The position numbers and the translations under genes were made by a program. From contig CALXHI010000005.1 of the NCBI GenBank assembly GCA_944388075.1, positions 1 through 48,394 of the forward strand: a DNA stretch of 48,394 nucleotides, in the 5' to 3' direction. Shown here piece after piece: positions 8,191 through 17,724 of the stretch; positions within the stretch are counted from its first letter, which is position 1; every line of letters begins with the position of its first letter. The notes below the pieces were generated by a model. It was not told the DNA's origin. It did no database searches and was given only the letters and a program-made list of their open reading frames with translations. Source of the stretch: an uncultured Clostridia bacterium. GTDB lineage: Bacteria > Bacillota > Clostridia > Oscillospirales > Ruminococcaceae.

Positions 8191-9276
8191 ATGCTGAATC
8201 GACCGTTTCAGGGACTTGTTGTCCAGATGCACGATGTCATCAATGCCACCATTGGCGTGATCGATGAAACTGCTACCATTGTCGCTTGCAGCGATACCAC
8301 CCGCATTGGTCAGAGTCAGGATATTCTTTCCATGGAAATGAATGAGTCTGCCGACTTGTTTATCCGTGACGGCTACACCTACAAGCCGTTCGGTTCGCAC
8401 ACCACCCCGGACTATGCCGTTTTCGTGGAGGGCACCGATGAGGCGGCTGCCAAGTACGCTGATTTGCTTGCCATTGCCATGACTAATATCAAGCAGTACT
8501 ACGATGAAAAGTACGACCGCAACAACTTCATCAAGAATGTTGTGCTCGATAATGTGCTGCCCGGCGAAATCGTCATTAAGGCTCGGGAGCTGCACTTCAA
8601 CTCAGAAATCAGCCGTGTTGTTTTCCTGATTCGTATTGTCTCCGCAAACGATATCTCCCCGTATGATGTCATCCAGAATCTCTTCCCCGATAAAAGCAAG
8701 GATTTTGTCTTTAACATCACCGAAACCGATATCGTTCTCGTCAAGGAGATCAAGTCCACCGTTGACAGTAAGGATCTCGAAAAGCTCGCACGCTCTATCG
8801 CCGATACCCTCTCAAGCGAATTTTATACCCGTGTGAACGTCGGCATCGGTACGACCGTGACCGCTGTCAAGGATTTGGCTCGCTCATTCAAGGAAGCACA
8901 GATGGCACTCGAAGTCGGTAAGGTGTTCGATACCGATAAGGTCATCATCAGCTACGATAACCTCGGCATCGCTCGCCTGATCTACCACCTGCCCACCACC
9001 CTCTGTGAAACCTTCCTGCATGAGGTCTTTAAGCGTGGCAGCATCGAGTCACTCGATCACGAAACGCTCTTTACCATTCAGCGTTTCTTCGAGAATAACC
9101 TCAATGTCTCCGAAACATCTCGTAAACTGTTCGTACACCGTAATACGCTCGTGTACCGCTTGGAGAAAATCAAGAAGCTGACCGGTTTGGATCTGCGTGA
9201 ATTCGATCACGCCATCATCTTCAAGATCGCCCTCATGGTCAAGAAATACCTCTCCGCCAGCCCCGTGAAGTACTGA
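8191..9276 (+). CDS. PucR/CdaR family transcriptional regulator
   Basis: Predicted 361 residues. The C-terminus (about 295-355) holds the PucR-type helix-turn-helix: FFENNLNVSETSRKL, VHRNTLVYRLEKIKKLTGLDL. The middle part resembles the GGDEF-like domain of CdaR proteins (VNVGIGTTVTAVKDLARSFKEA). The N-terminal 120 residues (VINATIGVIDETATIVACSD) look like a small-ligand sensing domain of the family. Such proteins are usually activators of sugar-acid or purine catabolism. Here the gene sits 155 bases upstream of ftsE in the same direction, with no sugar-acid genes nearby, so it may regulate the division genes or itself. The inducer cannot be told from sequence. Confidence 0.82.
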   Translation: MLNRPFQGLVVQMHDVINATIGVIDETATIVACSDTTRIGQSQDILSMEMNESADLFIRDGYTYKPFGSHTTPDYAVFVEGTDEAAAKYADLLAIAMTNIKQYYDEKYDRNNFIKNVVLDNVLPGEIVIKARELHFNSEISRVVFLIRIVSANDISPYDVIQNLFPDKSKDFVFNITETDIVLVKEIKSTVDSKDLEKLARSIADTLSSEFYTRVNVGIGTTVTAVKDLARSFKEAQMALEVGKVFDTDKVIISYDNLGIARLIYHLPTTLCETFLHEVFKRGSIESLDHETLFTIQRFFENNLNVSETSRKLFVHRNTLVYRLEKIKKLTGLDLREFDHAIIFKIALMVKKYLSASPVKY

Positions 9277-9350
9277 TCCCCTCAAAATCTCCCATACTCC
9301 AGATGCGGTTGCAGACCCCATGCACCTACCCCTCATTCACAGCATGCCGT

Positions 9351-9379
9351 CTGAAGTCAAAAGAAAACGGTTTTATAAC
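9351..9379 (+). promoter_or_regulatory. Weak candidate promoter for ftsEX
   Basis: CTGAAG (9351-9356) and TATAAC (9374-9379) with a 17-base spacer, 52 bases upstream of the ftsE start. Both boxes are imperfect. Confidence 0.3.
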
Positions 9380-9431
9380 CTCGAAACATTTGTGACCGTC
9401 TTTCTCAGATTCCGAAAAAGGAGGATCTCTC

Positions 9432-10124
9432 TTGGTAGAGCTAAAACATGTATCCGTAACCTATGAAAGCACCGGTGTCGAGGCACTGAGCGATGTCAAC
9501 CTCACTGTGGAGGACGGTGAGTTCGCTTTCGTCATCGGTCGTTCCGGTGCCGGTAAAAGTACACTCATTAAGCTGCTGCTTAAGGAAATTGATGCCAACA
9601 GTGGTGAAGTGCGTGTCAACGGCTACAACCTTACGAAAATGAAAAAGCGCAAAGTCCCGGAATTCCGCCGTACCATCGGCGTGGTATTCCAGGACTACCG
9701 TTTGATCGATACCATGACCGTCTACGAAAACATTGCATTCGTCCTGCGTGTGATCGATGCACCAATGAAGCTCATTCGCAAACGAGTGCCTTATGTCATC
9801 TCCCTCGTCGGACTCGAGGGCAAGGCGGACAGCTATCCGAGTGAACTCTCCGGCGGTGAGCAACAACGCTGCGCCCTTGCGCGTGCTCTCGTCAATGACC
9901 CTGAATTGCTGATTGCTGATGAGCCGACCGGTAATGTCGACCCGGAGCTTGCCTATGAGTTGGTCGAGCTGCTGCAAGGTATCAATGTCTGCGGGACAAC
10001 CATTCTCATGGTTACCCATGCGCATGAAATGGTTCGCCACTTCGGCGGACGTATCATCAATATTAGTCAGGGCGAGGTCGTCTTTGACGAAGTGATTGGA
10101 GGTACGGACGTTGAAGTTGAGTAG
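9432..10124 (+). CDS. ftsE: Cell division ATP-binding protein FtsE
   Basis: Predicted 230 residues. ABC ATPase with Walker [10 protein letters not shown] (about 36-44), the FtsE-like [21 protein letters not shown]-loop region, signature LSGGEQQR, Walker [14 protein letters not shown] and the switch His in VTHAHE. FtsE pairs with FtsX at the membrane and, in Firmicutes, drives a peptidoglycan hydrolase at the septum or side wall. The start is a TTG (9432-9434), seven bases after AAAAAGGAGG. The gene overlaps ftsX, and the probable hydrolase partner follows. Confidence 0.95.
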   Translation: MVELKHVSVTYESTGVEALSDVNLTVEDGEFAFVIGRSGAGKSTLIKLLLKEIDANSGEVRVNGYNLTKMKKRKVPEFRRTIGVVFQDYRLIDTMTVYENIAFVLRVIDAPMKLIRKRVPYVISLVGLEGKADSYPSELSGGEQQRCALARALVNDPELLIADEPTGNVDPELAYELVELLQGINVCGTTILMVTHAHEMVRHFGGRIINISQGEVVFDEVIGGTDVEVE

Positions 10125-11028
10125 TTTTCGTTATCTCGTCGGTCAAGGTTTTGATAACGTTTGGAAAAACCGTGTGATGGCATTCGCATCTTTTTGCGTA
10201 TTGCTGGTCAGTCTGCTCCTTGTGGGCATTTCAGTCCTGTTATTCATCAATATCAATGCCATCATCGGCGGAATTGAAAATAAAAACGAAGTAATTGTCT
10301 ATCTCCTTGACGGCACAACCGATGCGCAAATCACAGAGATCGGTGATACCCTCAATGCCATGGAGAATGTCAGCAATGTGACGCTCTATACCAAGGAAGA
10401 AGCGTTCGAGGATCTCAAGCAGGATATGAGCGGATATACTGAGGTGTTCGATTCTTTAGGGGATGACAATCCCCTGCCCGATGCCTACCGCATTCGTGTA
10501 AATGATATTTCTCAAATGGAAGCTACCGTTGCTGCCGCCGAAGCACTCGATTCTGTCGAGTATGTCAGCGCACCGGATTCCTTTGTCGATATCTTAACCG
10601 AGGCAAGGCGTATGTTCTCGATCGTTGCGGCAATCATCATCATTGCACTGCTGATCGTTTCCATGGTCATCATCTCCAACGCAACCCGCGCCAGTGTCTT
10701 TGCAAGACGACGTGAGATCAGTATCATGCAGAGTGTCGGTGCAACCAATGCCTTCATCCGATTCCCCTTCTTCATAGAAGGTATGGTGTATGGATTTTTG
10801 GCAGGCAGTTGCGCTGCTCTGATGACTTGGTTCTCCTACGACAGCCTCTTTGAGCTGCTTTCGAATTTTGATGCGCTCAGTGCCATCGGTCTTGGAAATA
10901 TCATCTCCTACGATACCATTGCCATTCCCGTCACCCTCACCTATGTGATCGCCGGTTCCCTGATCGGCGCATTGGGCAGTGTGCTATCGACTCGTGCGCA
11001 TCTCAAATACCGCGCCGCCAATATGTAA
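10111..11028 (+). CDS. ftsX: Cell division permease FtsX
   Basis: Predicted 305 residues with four membrane segments: one near 20-45, an extracellular domain of about 150 residues, then three at about 165-190, 225-245 and 275-300. The text FASFCVLLVSLLLVGISVLL, the MEATVAAAEAL region and RREISIMQSVGATNAFIRFPF are typical of FtsX. The TTG at 10111-10113 is chosen because GGAGG (10098-10102) lies eight bases upstream; it overlaps ftsE by 14 bases. A second TTG at 10096 would add five residues but has no ribosome site. FtsX transmits ATP hydrolysis by FtsE to an extracellular wall hydrolase. Confidence 0.93.
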   Translation: MKLSSFRYLVGQGFDNVWKNRVMAFASFCVLLVSLLLVGISVLLFININAIIGGIENKNEVIVYLLDGTTDAQITEIGDTLNAMENVSNVTLYTKEEAFEDLKQDMSGYTEVFDSLGDDNPLPDAYRIRVNDISQMEATVAAAEALDSVEYVSAPDSFVDILTEARRMFSIVAAIIIIALLIVSMVIISNATRASVFARRREISIMQSVGATNAFIRFPFFIEGMVYGFLAGSCAALMTWFSYDSLFELLSNFDALSAIGLGNIISYDTIAIPVTLTYVIAGSLIGALGSVLSTRAHLKYRAANM

Positions 11029-11050
11029 TCTGCTTTCGAGGAGGTAAAAC

Positions 11051-12382
11051 ATGAAACTGCAATACAAGAAGGTCTTTGCCGTCCTGGCTGCCATGTGCAT
11101 CACCTGCTGCTCCATGGTAACTTCGTTTGATCGGCACAGTACGCCGTTCACCGTCGAAGCAAAGACCCTCTCGGAAATCAATGCCGAGAAAGACGATACG
11201 CAGAAGCAAATCGATGCTAAGCAGGCAGAGCTGGAACAAATCGCCCGGCAAATCGATAATCAAGAGGCGTATCAAAAAACACTCCAAGAGAAAATCGATC
11301 TCATCAATGCCAAGATGCTTCTGATCGATACTCAAATCCAAAGTCTGCAAAGTGATATTGCTGCCAAACAAGCCGAAATCACGACTCTCGAAGCCCAAAT
11401 TGTACAGCAGCAGGCCGATATCGACAAGGGCTTGGAGGAATTCAAGCAGCGCATTCGTACAATCTATATGCACGGCAATAACAGTATGCTTTCTGCGCTC
11501 GTCGGTGCAACGGATTTCTATGATGTGATGGCAAAGCTTGACATGATCAGCCGGATTGCCGAACATGATGACAAGATGGTCGAGGAACTCAAAGCCCAGC
11601 TCGAAGCCCTCAACACATCTCAGACTGACCTCAATGCACAGGTTCAGGCGCTGAATCTCAAGAATACCGAAATAGAAGGCGTTCGTGCCGAGTTTGCCGC
11701 CTCCCGAGATGAGCTCGATCAGGCAATGACCGAAACCCTTGAGGTCAAGGCAGAACTGGAACAGCTTCAAAATGCATCGGAAGAAGAAATCGCTGCATTC
11801 AACGACAAAATGGATATGCTCGAATCGGAGGAAGCTGTGATTCTCGAGGAGATTCGGCAGCAACAATTGGCAAACCGTAACCCCACTACACCCTCTACCC
11901 CTTCCACGCCTTCTACCCCATCCGCACCTTCCGATACACCTTCCTATATCACACCGCCGAATACTGCCGGTACGCTCGCATGGCCTGTCCCCGGTTTCTA
12001 CCATATCTCCAGTCCGTTTGGCCTCCGCTGGGGACGGCAACATCGTGGTATTGATATCGCAGGCGGCGGTATTCAGGGTGCTGCAGTCATCGCAGCAAAG
12101 GGAGGTACAGTATCTACGGTTCGTGGTGGCTGCTCTCACAATAACAAGGGTTTTTGTGGCTGCAACGGCGGCTACGGTAACTATATCCGTATCGACCACG
12201 GCAATGGATTACAGACACTCTACGCCCATCTGCAATCCATAAATGTGTCTGTCGGCACACAGGTTTCTGCGGGTACTGTCATCGGACAGGTTGGATCAAC
12301 CGGTAATTCCACCGGCTATCATCTCCACTTCAGTGTCATTGTCAACGGCATCTTTGTCGATCCGCAAAGCTATCTCTATTAA
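11051..12382 (+). CDS. Coiled-coil M23 peptidoglycan hydrolase (EnvC/PcsB/CwlO-type FtsEX partner)
   Basis: Predicted 443 residues. A signal peptide (about 1-36) is followed by a long coiled coil (about 38-275, LSEINAEKDDTQKQIDAKQ and similar), a Pro/Thr/Ser linker made of repeated TPSTPS near 278-300, and a C-terminal M23 LytM domain. The zinc ligands are present: His331 and Asp335 in HRGID, and His424 and His426 in HLHFSV, so it should be an active endopeptidase. Proteins of this build interact with the FtsX loop through the coiled coil. It follows ftsX by 22 bases with a GAGGAGG site, and a terminator follows it. Confidence 0.9.
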   Translation: MKLQYKKVFAVLAAMCITCCSMVTSFDRHSTPFTVEAKTLSEINAEKDDTQKQIDAKQAELEQIARQIDNQEAYQKTLQEKIDLINAKMLLIDTQIQSLQSDIAAKQAEITTLEAQIVQQQADIDKGLEEFKQRIRTIYMHGNNSMLSALVGATDFYDVMAKLDMISRIAEHDDKMVEELKAQLEALNTSQTDLNAQVQALNLKNTEIEGVRAEFAASRDELDQAMTETLEVKAELEQLQNASEEEIAAFNDKMDMLESEEAVILEEIRQQQLANRNPTTPSTPSTPSTPSAPSDTPSYITPPNTAGTLAWPVPGFYHISSPFGLRWGRQHRGIDIAGGGIQGAAVIAAKGGTVSTVRGGCSHNNKGFCGCNGGYGNYIRIDHGNGLQTLYAHLQSINVSVGTQVSAGTVIGQVGSTGNSTGYHLHFSVIVNGIFVDPQSYLY

Positions 12383-12433
12383 TGCACCGAGACGTTTCGG
12401 TCAACCCGTTCCCGTCTTGTGTTCCTCATGACA

Positions 12434-12473
12434 AAAAACGGCAGGGAGCATCCGCTTGCTTCTTGCCGTTTTT
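12434..12473 (+). terminator. Intrinsic terminator after the M23 gene
   Basis: AAAAACGGCA pairs with TGCCGTTTTT around an imperfect inner stem; the T run ends the hairpin. It lies before the ctpA start and argues against longer N-termini of ctpA. Confidence 0.65.
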
Positions 12474-12499
12474 ACCACGCTATGAAAGGTACGATTTTT

Positions 12500-13681
12500 G
12501 TGCAGAAGAAAATCAGTTTGAGCACGGTTATCAGCATGATTGCTCTCACCGCTGCGCTCACGTTTATTCTGACCATGGCATTTACACTTCAGGTGTTCAA
12601 TGACAAGGTTTCCGAAGTCGATCGGCTCTCCGATAAATATCAGCGGCTTGAAGAGCTCGATGCGACCGTTAGCGAATACTTCTACCGTGATGCCGAGGAG
12701 GAAGCAATTGTCGATATGATGCTCAAAGGCTATATCGCCGGACTCGATGACCCCTACAGCACCTACTACACCGCAGAAGAACTGGAAGCCTATGAGGACA
12801 ATACCGCCGGTGTCTATGTCGGCATCGGTGTCAGTGTCATGCGTGATGACGAGGGCTATGCCTCGATTCAAAGTGTGATGTCCGGCGGTGCTGCCGAGAA
12901 AGCAGGGCTTGTTCCCGGCGATACCATACTCTCGGTCAACGGCATTTCTTTCTCATCTGATTACGAAAAAGCCATCGAAACCATTCGTGGGGAAGAAGGT
13001 GAAGAAATTACCCTCTCCGTCCGCAAAGCCAATACCGAATCGACAACCACGCTGAAACTGGTCTGTGCGCAAGTCAATGAAACGACTGTCACCGCCGAGC
13101 TGCTCGACAACCATATCGGCTATATCCGCATCACAAAATTTCGCACGGTCAGCGTTGCACAGTTTGAAACCGCATTGCATGATATGATGGCAGCCGGTGC
13201 CAAAGGCATTATCTTTGATGTACGGGATGATGGCGGCGGCATGCTGGATGCACTCGAACAGATGATGGATCCGCTTCTGCCGGAGGGCGAGCTTGCATTC
13301 GCCTATGAAAAAGACGGCAGTTCCTTCCCAATCGTCGAATCCGATGCTGAAATGCTCGATATGCCCTATGCCGTACTGATGAACGGGAATACCGCAAGTG
13401 CAGCCGAGCTGTTCGCCTGTTTGCTGCGGGACTATGCCGATGCGATTCTCGTTGGCGAAAAATCCTTCGGCAAGGGCATCATGCAGACCACCTTTCCGCT
13501 CTCCGACGGCGGCGTCACCCTTACCACCGCAACCTATGCCACCGGAAAATCCGAATGCTATCATGGTGTTGGATTAGAGCCGGATGTGCTCTCCGTTGCC
13601 GACGCCGAATCCCAAACCGATAATCAACTCGAAGATGCCGTAAATGCTCTGCTCGACCGAATCAACAGCAATGCCGAATAA
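12500..13681 (+). CDS. S41 family C-terminal processing protease (CtpA-type)
   Basis: Predicted 393 residues from GTG 12500, ten bases after AAAGG; an in-frame ATG at 12482 has no ribosome site and a terminator precedes it. A single N-terminal membrane anchor (about 5-30) is followed by a PDZ domain (about 95-180, GIGVSVMRDDEG, GLVPGDTILSVNG) and the S41 peptidase core. The catalytic pair is Ser300 (NTASAAELFA) and Lys325 (KSFGKGIMQT), with the usual 25-residue spacing. Such proteases trim secreted or membrane proteins outside the cell; in this context a role in turning over wall hydrolases is plausible but inferred. The stop codon overlaps the ribosome site of the next gene. Confidence 0.92.
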   Translation: MQKKISLSTVISMIALTAALTFILTMAFTLQVFNDKVSEVDRLSDKYQRLEELDATVSEYFYRDAEEEAIVDMMLKGYIAGLDDPYSTYYTAEELEAYEDNTAGVYVGIGVSVMRDDEGYASIQSVMSGGAAEKAGLVPGDTILSVNGISFSSDYEKAIETIRGEEGEEITLSVRKANTESTTTLKLVCAQVNETTVTAELLDNHIGYIRITKFRTVSVAQFETALHDMMAAGAKGIIFDVRDDGGGMLDALEQMMDPLLPEGELAFAYEKDGSSFPIVESDAEMLDMPYAVLMNGNTASAAELFACLLRDYADAILVGEKSFGKGIMQTTFPLSDGGVTLTTATYATGKSECYHGVGLEPDVLSVADAESQTDNQLEDAVNALLDRINSNAE

Positions 13682-13691
13682 GGAGGATGCT

Positions 13692-15989
13692 ATGACAACA
13701 CGTTCTGTTCTATGGTACAAACGACCGGCTGCTCGCTTCGAGGAAGCGTTGCCCATCGGAAATGGCCGCATGGGTGCAATGCTCTACGGCGCTCCGACCT
13801 GCGAAATGCTTCGACTCAACGAGGATTCTATCTGGTCGGGTGGTCTGCGCAAACGCAATAATCCCGATGCCGCAGAGGGCTTACAGGAAGTACGTGCCTT
13901 GCTGCGGAACGGCAAAATCGCTGCTGCCGAAGCCCTCGCCTTTCAAAAATTGCAAGGCTGTCCGCCCAATATGATGCACTATATGCCGCTCGGTGATTTG
14001 CAGATTCGCTGGGATATCCCGGAAGGCAATCCCACTGACTATTGCCGTTCCCTGAACCTGAATACCGCAACGGCAGTCTGCAGCTTTCAAATCGGCGATA
14101 CCCACTACAAACGAGAGGTCATTGCCTCGAATCCGGCACAGCTGATTGCCATTCGCCTAACGGTGGACAAGCCGTTCACCTCCTCTGCTGCCATGGACGG
14201 ACGGGACGATTACTACGATCACAACAATGTGGTGCAAACCGATGATGGCTTTACGCTGCAATTTGATGGCGGTATGGGCGGTAAGCATGGCATTCAGTTT
14301 GCAGCCGCAATTCGAGTGCTGTATACCAACGGCACAATCTTGCGCACAGGCAATCGGCTCTCAGTTTCCGATGCCACCGAAACAGTCTATGCCATCGCCG
14401 TTCGCACAAGCTACTACCATCCCGATACGGATCTGCTTGCACAGGCTCTCGCAGATTTACGCCATGCACCCGCCGATTGGGCAACGCTTTCGGCACAGCA
14501 TATTGCGGACTATCAAGCACTGTTCGGACGAGTATCTCTCACATTGCCCGACGATACCACCAATCTCCCCACCGATGCGCTGCTGAAAGCTGTACAGGAA
14601 CATCCCGATTCCCCTGCTGCACGCAATGCACTCCTTCGGCTGTACTTCGATTTCGGTCGCTATCTCATGATATCCGGCAGTCGTCCCAGATCGCTGCCGC
14701 TTAATTTGCAGGGCATTTGGAATGTCGATATGTGGCCTGCGTGGGGCGGTCGCTTTACGATCAATATCAATACCGAAATGAACTATTGGCCTGCGGAGTC
14801 CTGCAATCTCTCCGAATGTCATCTGCCACTGTTCGACCTGATTGAACGCATGCGGTCAAACGGTCGGGAAACGGCAAGAGAAATGTACGGCTGTGAAGGA
14901 TTCTGTGCCCACCACAATACCGACCTCTGGGGCGATACCGCTCCGCAGGATCTCTGGATGCCTGCGACCATTTGGCCGATGGGTGCGGCATGGCTCTGCC
15001 TGCATATCTTCGAGCATTATCGCTATACCGGCGACCTTGCATTCCTCCGCAAGCATTACCCCGCCCTGCGAGAGGCTGCACTGTTCTTTACACAGTATCT
15101 GACCGAAAATGCTGCCGGACAGTTGGTCACCTGCCCGAGCGTTTCACCGGAAAATACGTACCGCTTGTCCTCGGGCGAAACCGGCTCGCTCTGCTCCGGT
15201 CCGAGCATGGACTCGCAGATCGTCTATGTGCTCTACTCTGCCGTCATCGAGTCGGCATCTCTACTCGAAACCGATTCGGATTTTGCGACTTTGCTCACCG
15301 AACAACGTTCCCATCTCCCGAAACCCCAAATCGGACAGTACGGGCAAATCATGGAGTGGGCAGTCGATTATGAGGAAGTTGAACCGGGACATCGTCATGT
15401 GTCGCAGCTGTTTGCACTCCATCCCGACCACCGAATTTCCCCTCGCCGTACCCCCGAACTCGCTGCCGCTGCCGAAGCAACCCTTGCCCGCAGACTCGAA
15501 CATGGCGGCGGGCATACCGGCTGGTCGAGAGCATGGATTGCCAATTTCTACGCAAGGCTCGGCAAAGCCGATGCGGTGCTCGAACACCTCACACGGCTCA
15601 TGCAGTACTCGACCAACCCCAATCTTTTTGATATGCACCCGCCGTTCCAAATTGATGGCAATTTCGGTGGTACGGCAGCCATTGCGGAAGCATTGCTCCG
15701 CTCCGAACCCGATGGCATTACCCTACTGCCTGCCTGCCCTTGGGATAAGGGTGAATGTCGAGGGCTTTGTGCCTATGGCGGTTTCGTGCTCAGCCTGCAA
15801 TGGGCAGAGTTTCGCATCACGCAAGCACAGATACAATCCCGCAACGGCGGTGTCTGCCGACTGTTCTTGCAAGGCGAATATGCTGTGACCGATTGCAGCA
15901 GCTATCCCATTTCTATCAGAAAGGAGGCGGACGGTGCGATGTGCTTTGATACCGTTCCGATGGGCGAATACCGCCTGCTGCCCCTGTGA
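13692..15989 (+). CDS. GH95 family glycosidase (alpha-L-fucosidase or alpha-L-galactosidase)
   Basis: Predicted 765 residues, normal for GH95. It starts with the family's N-terminal text (LWYKRPAARFEEALPIGNG, LNEDSIWSGG). The (alpha/alpha)6 domain carries the conserved Asn motif FTININTEMNYWPAE and the general-base Asp motif LFDMHPPFQIDGNFGG, plus GHTGWSRAW. GH95 enzymes invert and remove terminal alpha-1,2-fucose, and some prefer alpha-L-galactose. There is no signal peptide, so it is probably cytosolic. The start is set by AAGGAGG at 13680-13686, only ten bases after ctpA, so it is probably co-transcribed with that gene. It overlaps GH26 by four bases. Confidence 0.9.
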   Translation: MTTRSVLWYKRPAARFEEALPIGNGRMGAMLYGAPTCEMLRLNEDSIWSGGLRKRNNPDAAEGLQEVRALLRNGKIAAAEALAFQKLQGCPPNMMHYMPLGDLQIRWDIPEGNPTDYCRSLNLNTATAVCSFQIGDTHYKREVIASNPAQLIAIRLTVDKPFTSSAAMDGRDDYYDHNNVVQTDDGFTLQFDGGMGGKHGIQFAAAIRVLYTNGTILRTGNRLSVSDATETVYAIAVRTSYYHPDTDLLAQALADLRHAPADWATLSAQHIADYQALFGRVSLTLPDDTTNLPTDALLKAVQEHPDSPAARNALLRLYFDFGRYLMISGSRPRSLPLNLQGIWNVDMWPAWGGRFTININTEMNYWPAESCNLSECHLPLFDLIERMRSNGRETAREMYGCEGFCAHHNTDLWGDTAPQDLWMPATIWPMGAAWLCLHIFEHYRYTGDLAFLRKHYPALREAALFFTQYLTENAAGQLVTCPSVSPENTYRLSSGETGSLCSGPSMDSQIVYVLYSAVIESASLLETDSDFATLLTEQRSHLPKPQIGQYGQIMEWAVDYEEVEPGHRHVSQLFALHPDHRISPRRTPELAAAAEATLARRLEHGGGHTGWSRAWIANFYARLGKADAVLEHLTRLMQYSTNPNLFDMHPPFQIDGNFGGTAAIAEALLRSEPDGITLLPACPWDKGECRGLCAYGGFVLSLQWAEFRITQAQIQSRNGGVCRLFLQGEYAVTDCSSYPISIRKEADGAMCFDTVPMGEYRLLPL

Positions 15990-17608
15990 AACCCGTAAGA
16001 CGTTCACTGGTATTGTATTTTGTGGTGTTTGTCCTGACCTTTGCCGCTATGTGGGTATTTTGGTTCGCAGGAAAGGAAACTCCGATCAAAGAACCCACGC
16101 TCTACGACGATACCCTCAATCAGGATTCTTCGCTCGCCATTGATGAGCTAGGTCCGGAAAACTATGCCGTTAATGTCCCCGAAATCGAACAACAAGAAGT
16201 CATAGTCGCAGTTGAGGCGGAAACCGTTGACTACAGCAAGCCTGTACATCTTGAAGATGTCATCCCGAATTATCGTGGAATTGGCTACCTGACCGGATTG
16301 CCCGCCGATACCCAAAATGCGTTGGTCATACCGATTTCCGTACCGGCAACGCAGCACTATGACCTGACTATCTGCATGGCGGCCGACCAACAGGTTGAAA
16401 ATATCCTCTCGATCAACGGGCAGCGGCTGCATCACTTCCGTTTGGACGGAACGGGAAAATTCATGCGTGTGACATTCTACGGTATTTTCCTCGAAGAGGG
16501 CAAATCTACTGTTGCCCTCGAAACACTCGATGGCGGACTGTCGATTGATTATCTCGAGCTGGTCAATCACACGACCATCTACACCGATACCTTCCAAATC
16601 GCCGATACGCTTGTCAATCCCAACGCCTCCGAGGAAGCGTCTGCGCTCTATCAAATTCTCTGTAACCAATGGGGCAAGCAAATGCTGACCGGGCAGTATG
16701 TTTCCTCGCCGGAAAACAGAGAACTTAAGCTGATACAAGATATCACGGGACAGCTCCCTGCCATACGGTTCAGCGAATTGGGTCAAGGCAATGACCTCGC
16801 ACAAATCGAAGCAGCCACCGACTGGCATCTGTATATGAATGGCATTGTCGGATTGATGTGGCAATGGAATGCGCCCGGCACGGACTCCGTGTATGCAGAG
16901 GACGTTGACTTCGATCTTGCTGCAGCACTCGATTCGGTCGATGTCACCGCATTGGCACAGATGCCGCTTGCAGATGCCAAATCTGCCGTTGCAGACGGCA
17001 CGCTCCCAGAAGGCGCACTCGCTTTACTACAGGATATCGATGCCGTTTCCGAATCGCTCATCAAGCTGCGCAATATGAAAATTCCCGTGCTCTGGCGACC
17101 ACTCCATGAGGCCAGCGGCGGCTGGTACTGGTGGGGTGCATCCGGTGCCTATGCCTATCAGCAGCTTTGGGCGTTGCTCTATCACCGTATGACCGATTAC
17201 CACAACCTCAATCACCTCATCTGGATTTGGAATGGACAGAGTATCGCCTATCTCGTCTCCGATGATACCTATGATATCGCATCTGTGGACATTTACCTCA
17301 ACTCCGATATCGAATTCGGCAGCCGCTATGAGCAATTCCTTGCCCTTGCCAACATGACCGGTCGCAAAAAGCTCCTTGCACTCAGTGAATGCAGTTCCCC
17401 ACCCAATCTCGAAATGCTCGCCCTTGATGATGCCGTTTGGTCGTTCTACGGGCTATGGTATGGCGAATACATTATGGATTCCGACGGGAAGTTCACAAAT
17501 TCCTATTATTCAAGTAGCGATTTGTATAACCTATACAACTCCGACCGCTCTATGAGCCTCAAGGATTTCCTTGCGTATCAGCAAAATACCCTTGAAAATT
17601 CCGAATAA
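15986..17608 (+). CDS. Membrane-anchored GH26 glycosidase (beta-mannanase type)
   Basis: Predicted 540 residues, GTG start overlapping the GH95 stop (GTGA). Residues about 8-28 form an uncleaved-looking membrane segment, followed by a linker. Residues about 75-195 look like a CBM35-type beta-sandwich (VENILSINGQRLHHFRLDG, FLEEGKSTVALETLDG). The GH26 barrel spans about 210-535, with acid/base Glu375 in WRPLHEASGGWYWWG and nucleophile Glu468 in ALSECSSPPN, typical of endo-beta-1,4-mannanases. It should act outside the cell, held at the surface. No dockerin is present. No ribosome site is visible, so translation probably depends on GH95. Its last codons contain the -35 box of the GH130 promoter. 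Confidence 0.88.
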   Translation: MKPVRRSLVLYFVVFVLTFAAMWVFWFAGKETPIKEPTLYDDTLNQDSSLAIDELGPENYAVNVPEIEQQEVIVAVEAETVDYSKPVHLEDVIPNYRGIGYLTGLPADTQNALVIPISVPATQHYDLTICMAADQQVENILSINGQRLHHFRLDGTGKFMRVTFYGIFLEEGKSTVALETLDGGLSIDYLELVNHTTIYTDTFQIADTLVNPNASEEASALYQILCNQWGKQMLTGQYVSSPENRELKLIQDITGQLPAIRFSELGQGNDLAQIEAATDWHLYMNGIVGLMWQWNAPGTDSVYAEDVDFDLAAALDSVDVTALAQMPLADAKSAVADGTLPEGALALLQDIDAVSESLIKLRNMKIPVLWRPLHEASGGWYWWGASGAYAYQQLWALLYHRMTDYHNLNHLIWIWNGQSIAYLVSDDTYDIASVDIYLNSDIEFGSRYEQFLALANMTGRKKLLALSECSSPPNLEMLALDDAVWSFYGLWYGEYIMDSDGKFTNSYYSSSDLYNLYNSDRSMSLKDFLAYQQNTLENSE

Positions 17609-17620
17609 ATATGGTATAAT
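17592..17620 (+). promoter_or_regulatory. Sigma-A promoter of the GH130 gene
   Basis: TTGAAA (17592-17597, inside the end of the GH26 gene) and TATAAT (17615-17620) with a 17-base spacer; the GH130 leader is about 98 bases. Confidence 0.72.
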
Positions 17621-17646
17621 GCAAATACCTAAGGGCACTTTGTACT

Positions 17647-17657
17647 GTATGCCATAC
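17647..17657 (+). promoter_or_regulatory. Inverted repeat in the GH130 leader
   Basis: GTATG and CATAC around a single base, about 20 bases downstream of the expected transcription start; possible operator or leader hairpin. Outer TGTAC and GTACA arms flank it. Confidence 0.4.
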
Positions 17658-17724
17658 GCTTCCCATGGTACAGAGATCCTTTATCATCATTACCTAATTT
17701 TAAAGTCAGAAAGGCGGATTTCCG

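Noticed and set aside
12419..12499. A longer N-terminus for the CtpA-type protease
   Set aside because: The extension would translate through the terminator hairpin and has no ribosome site.
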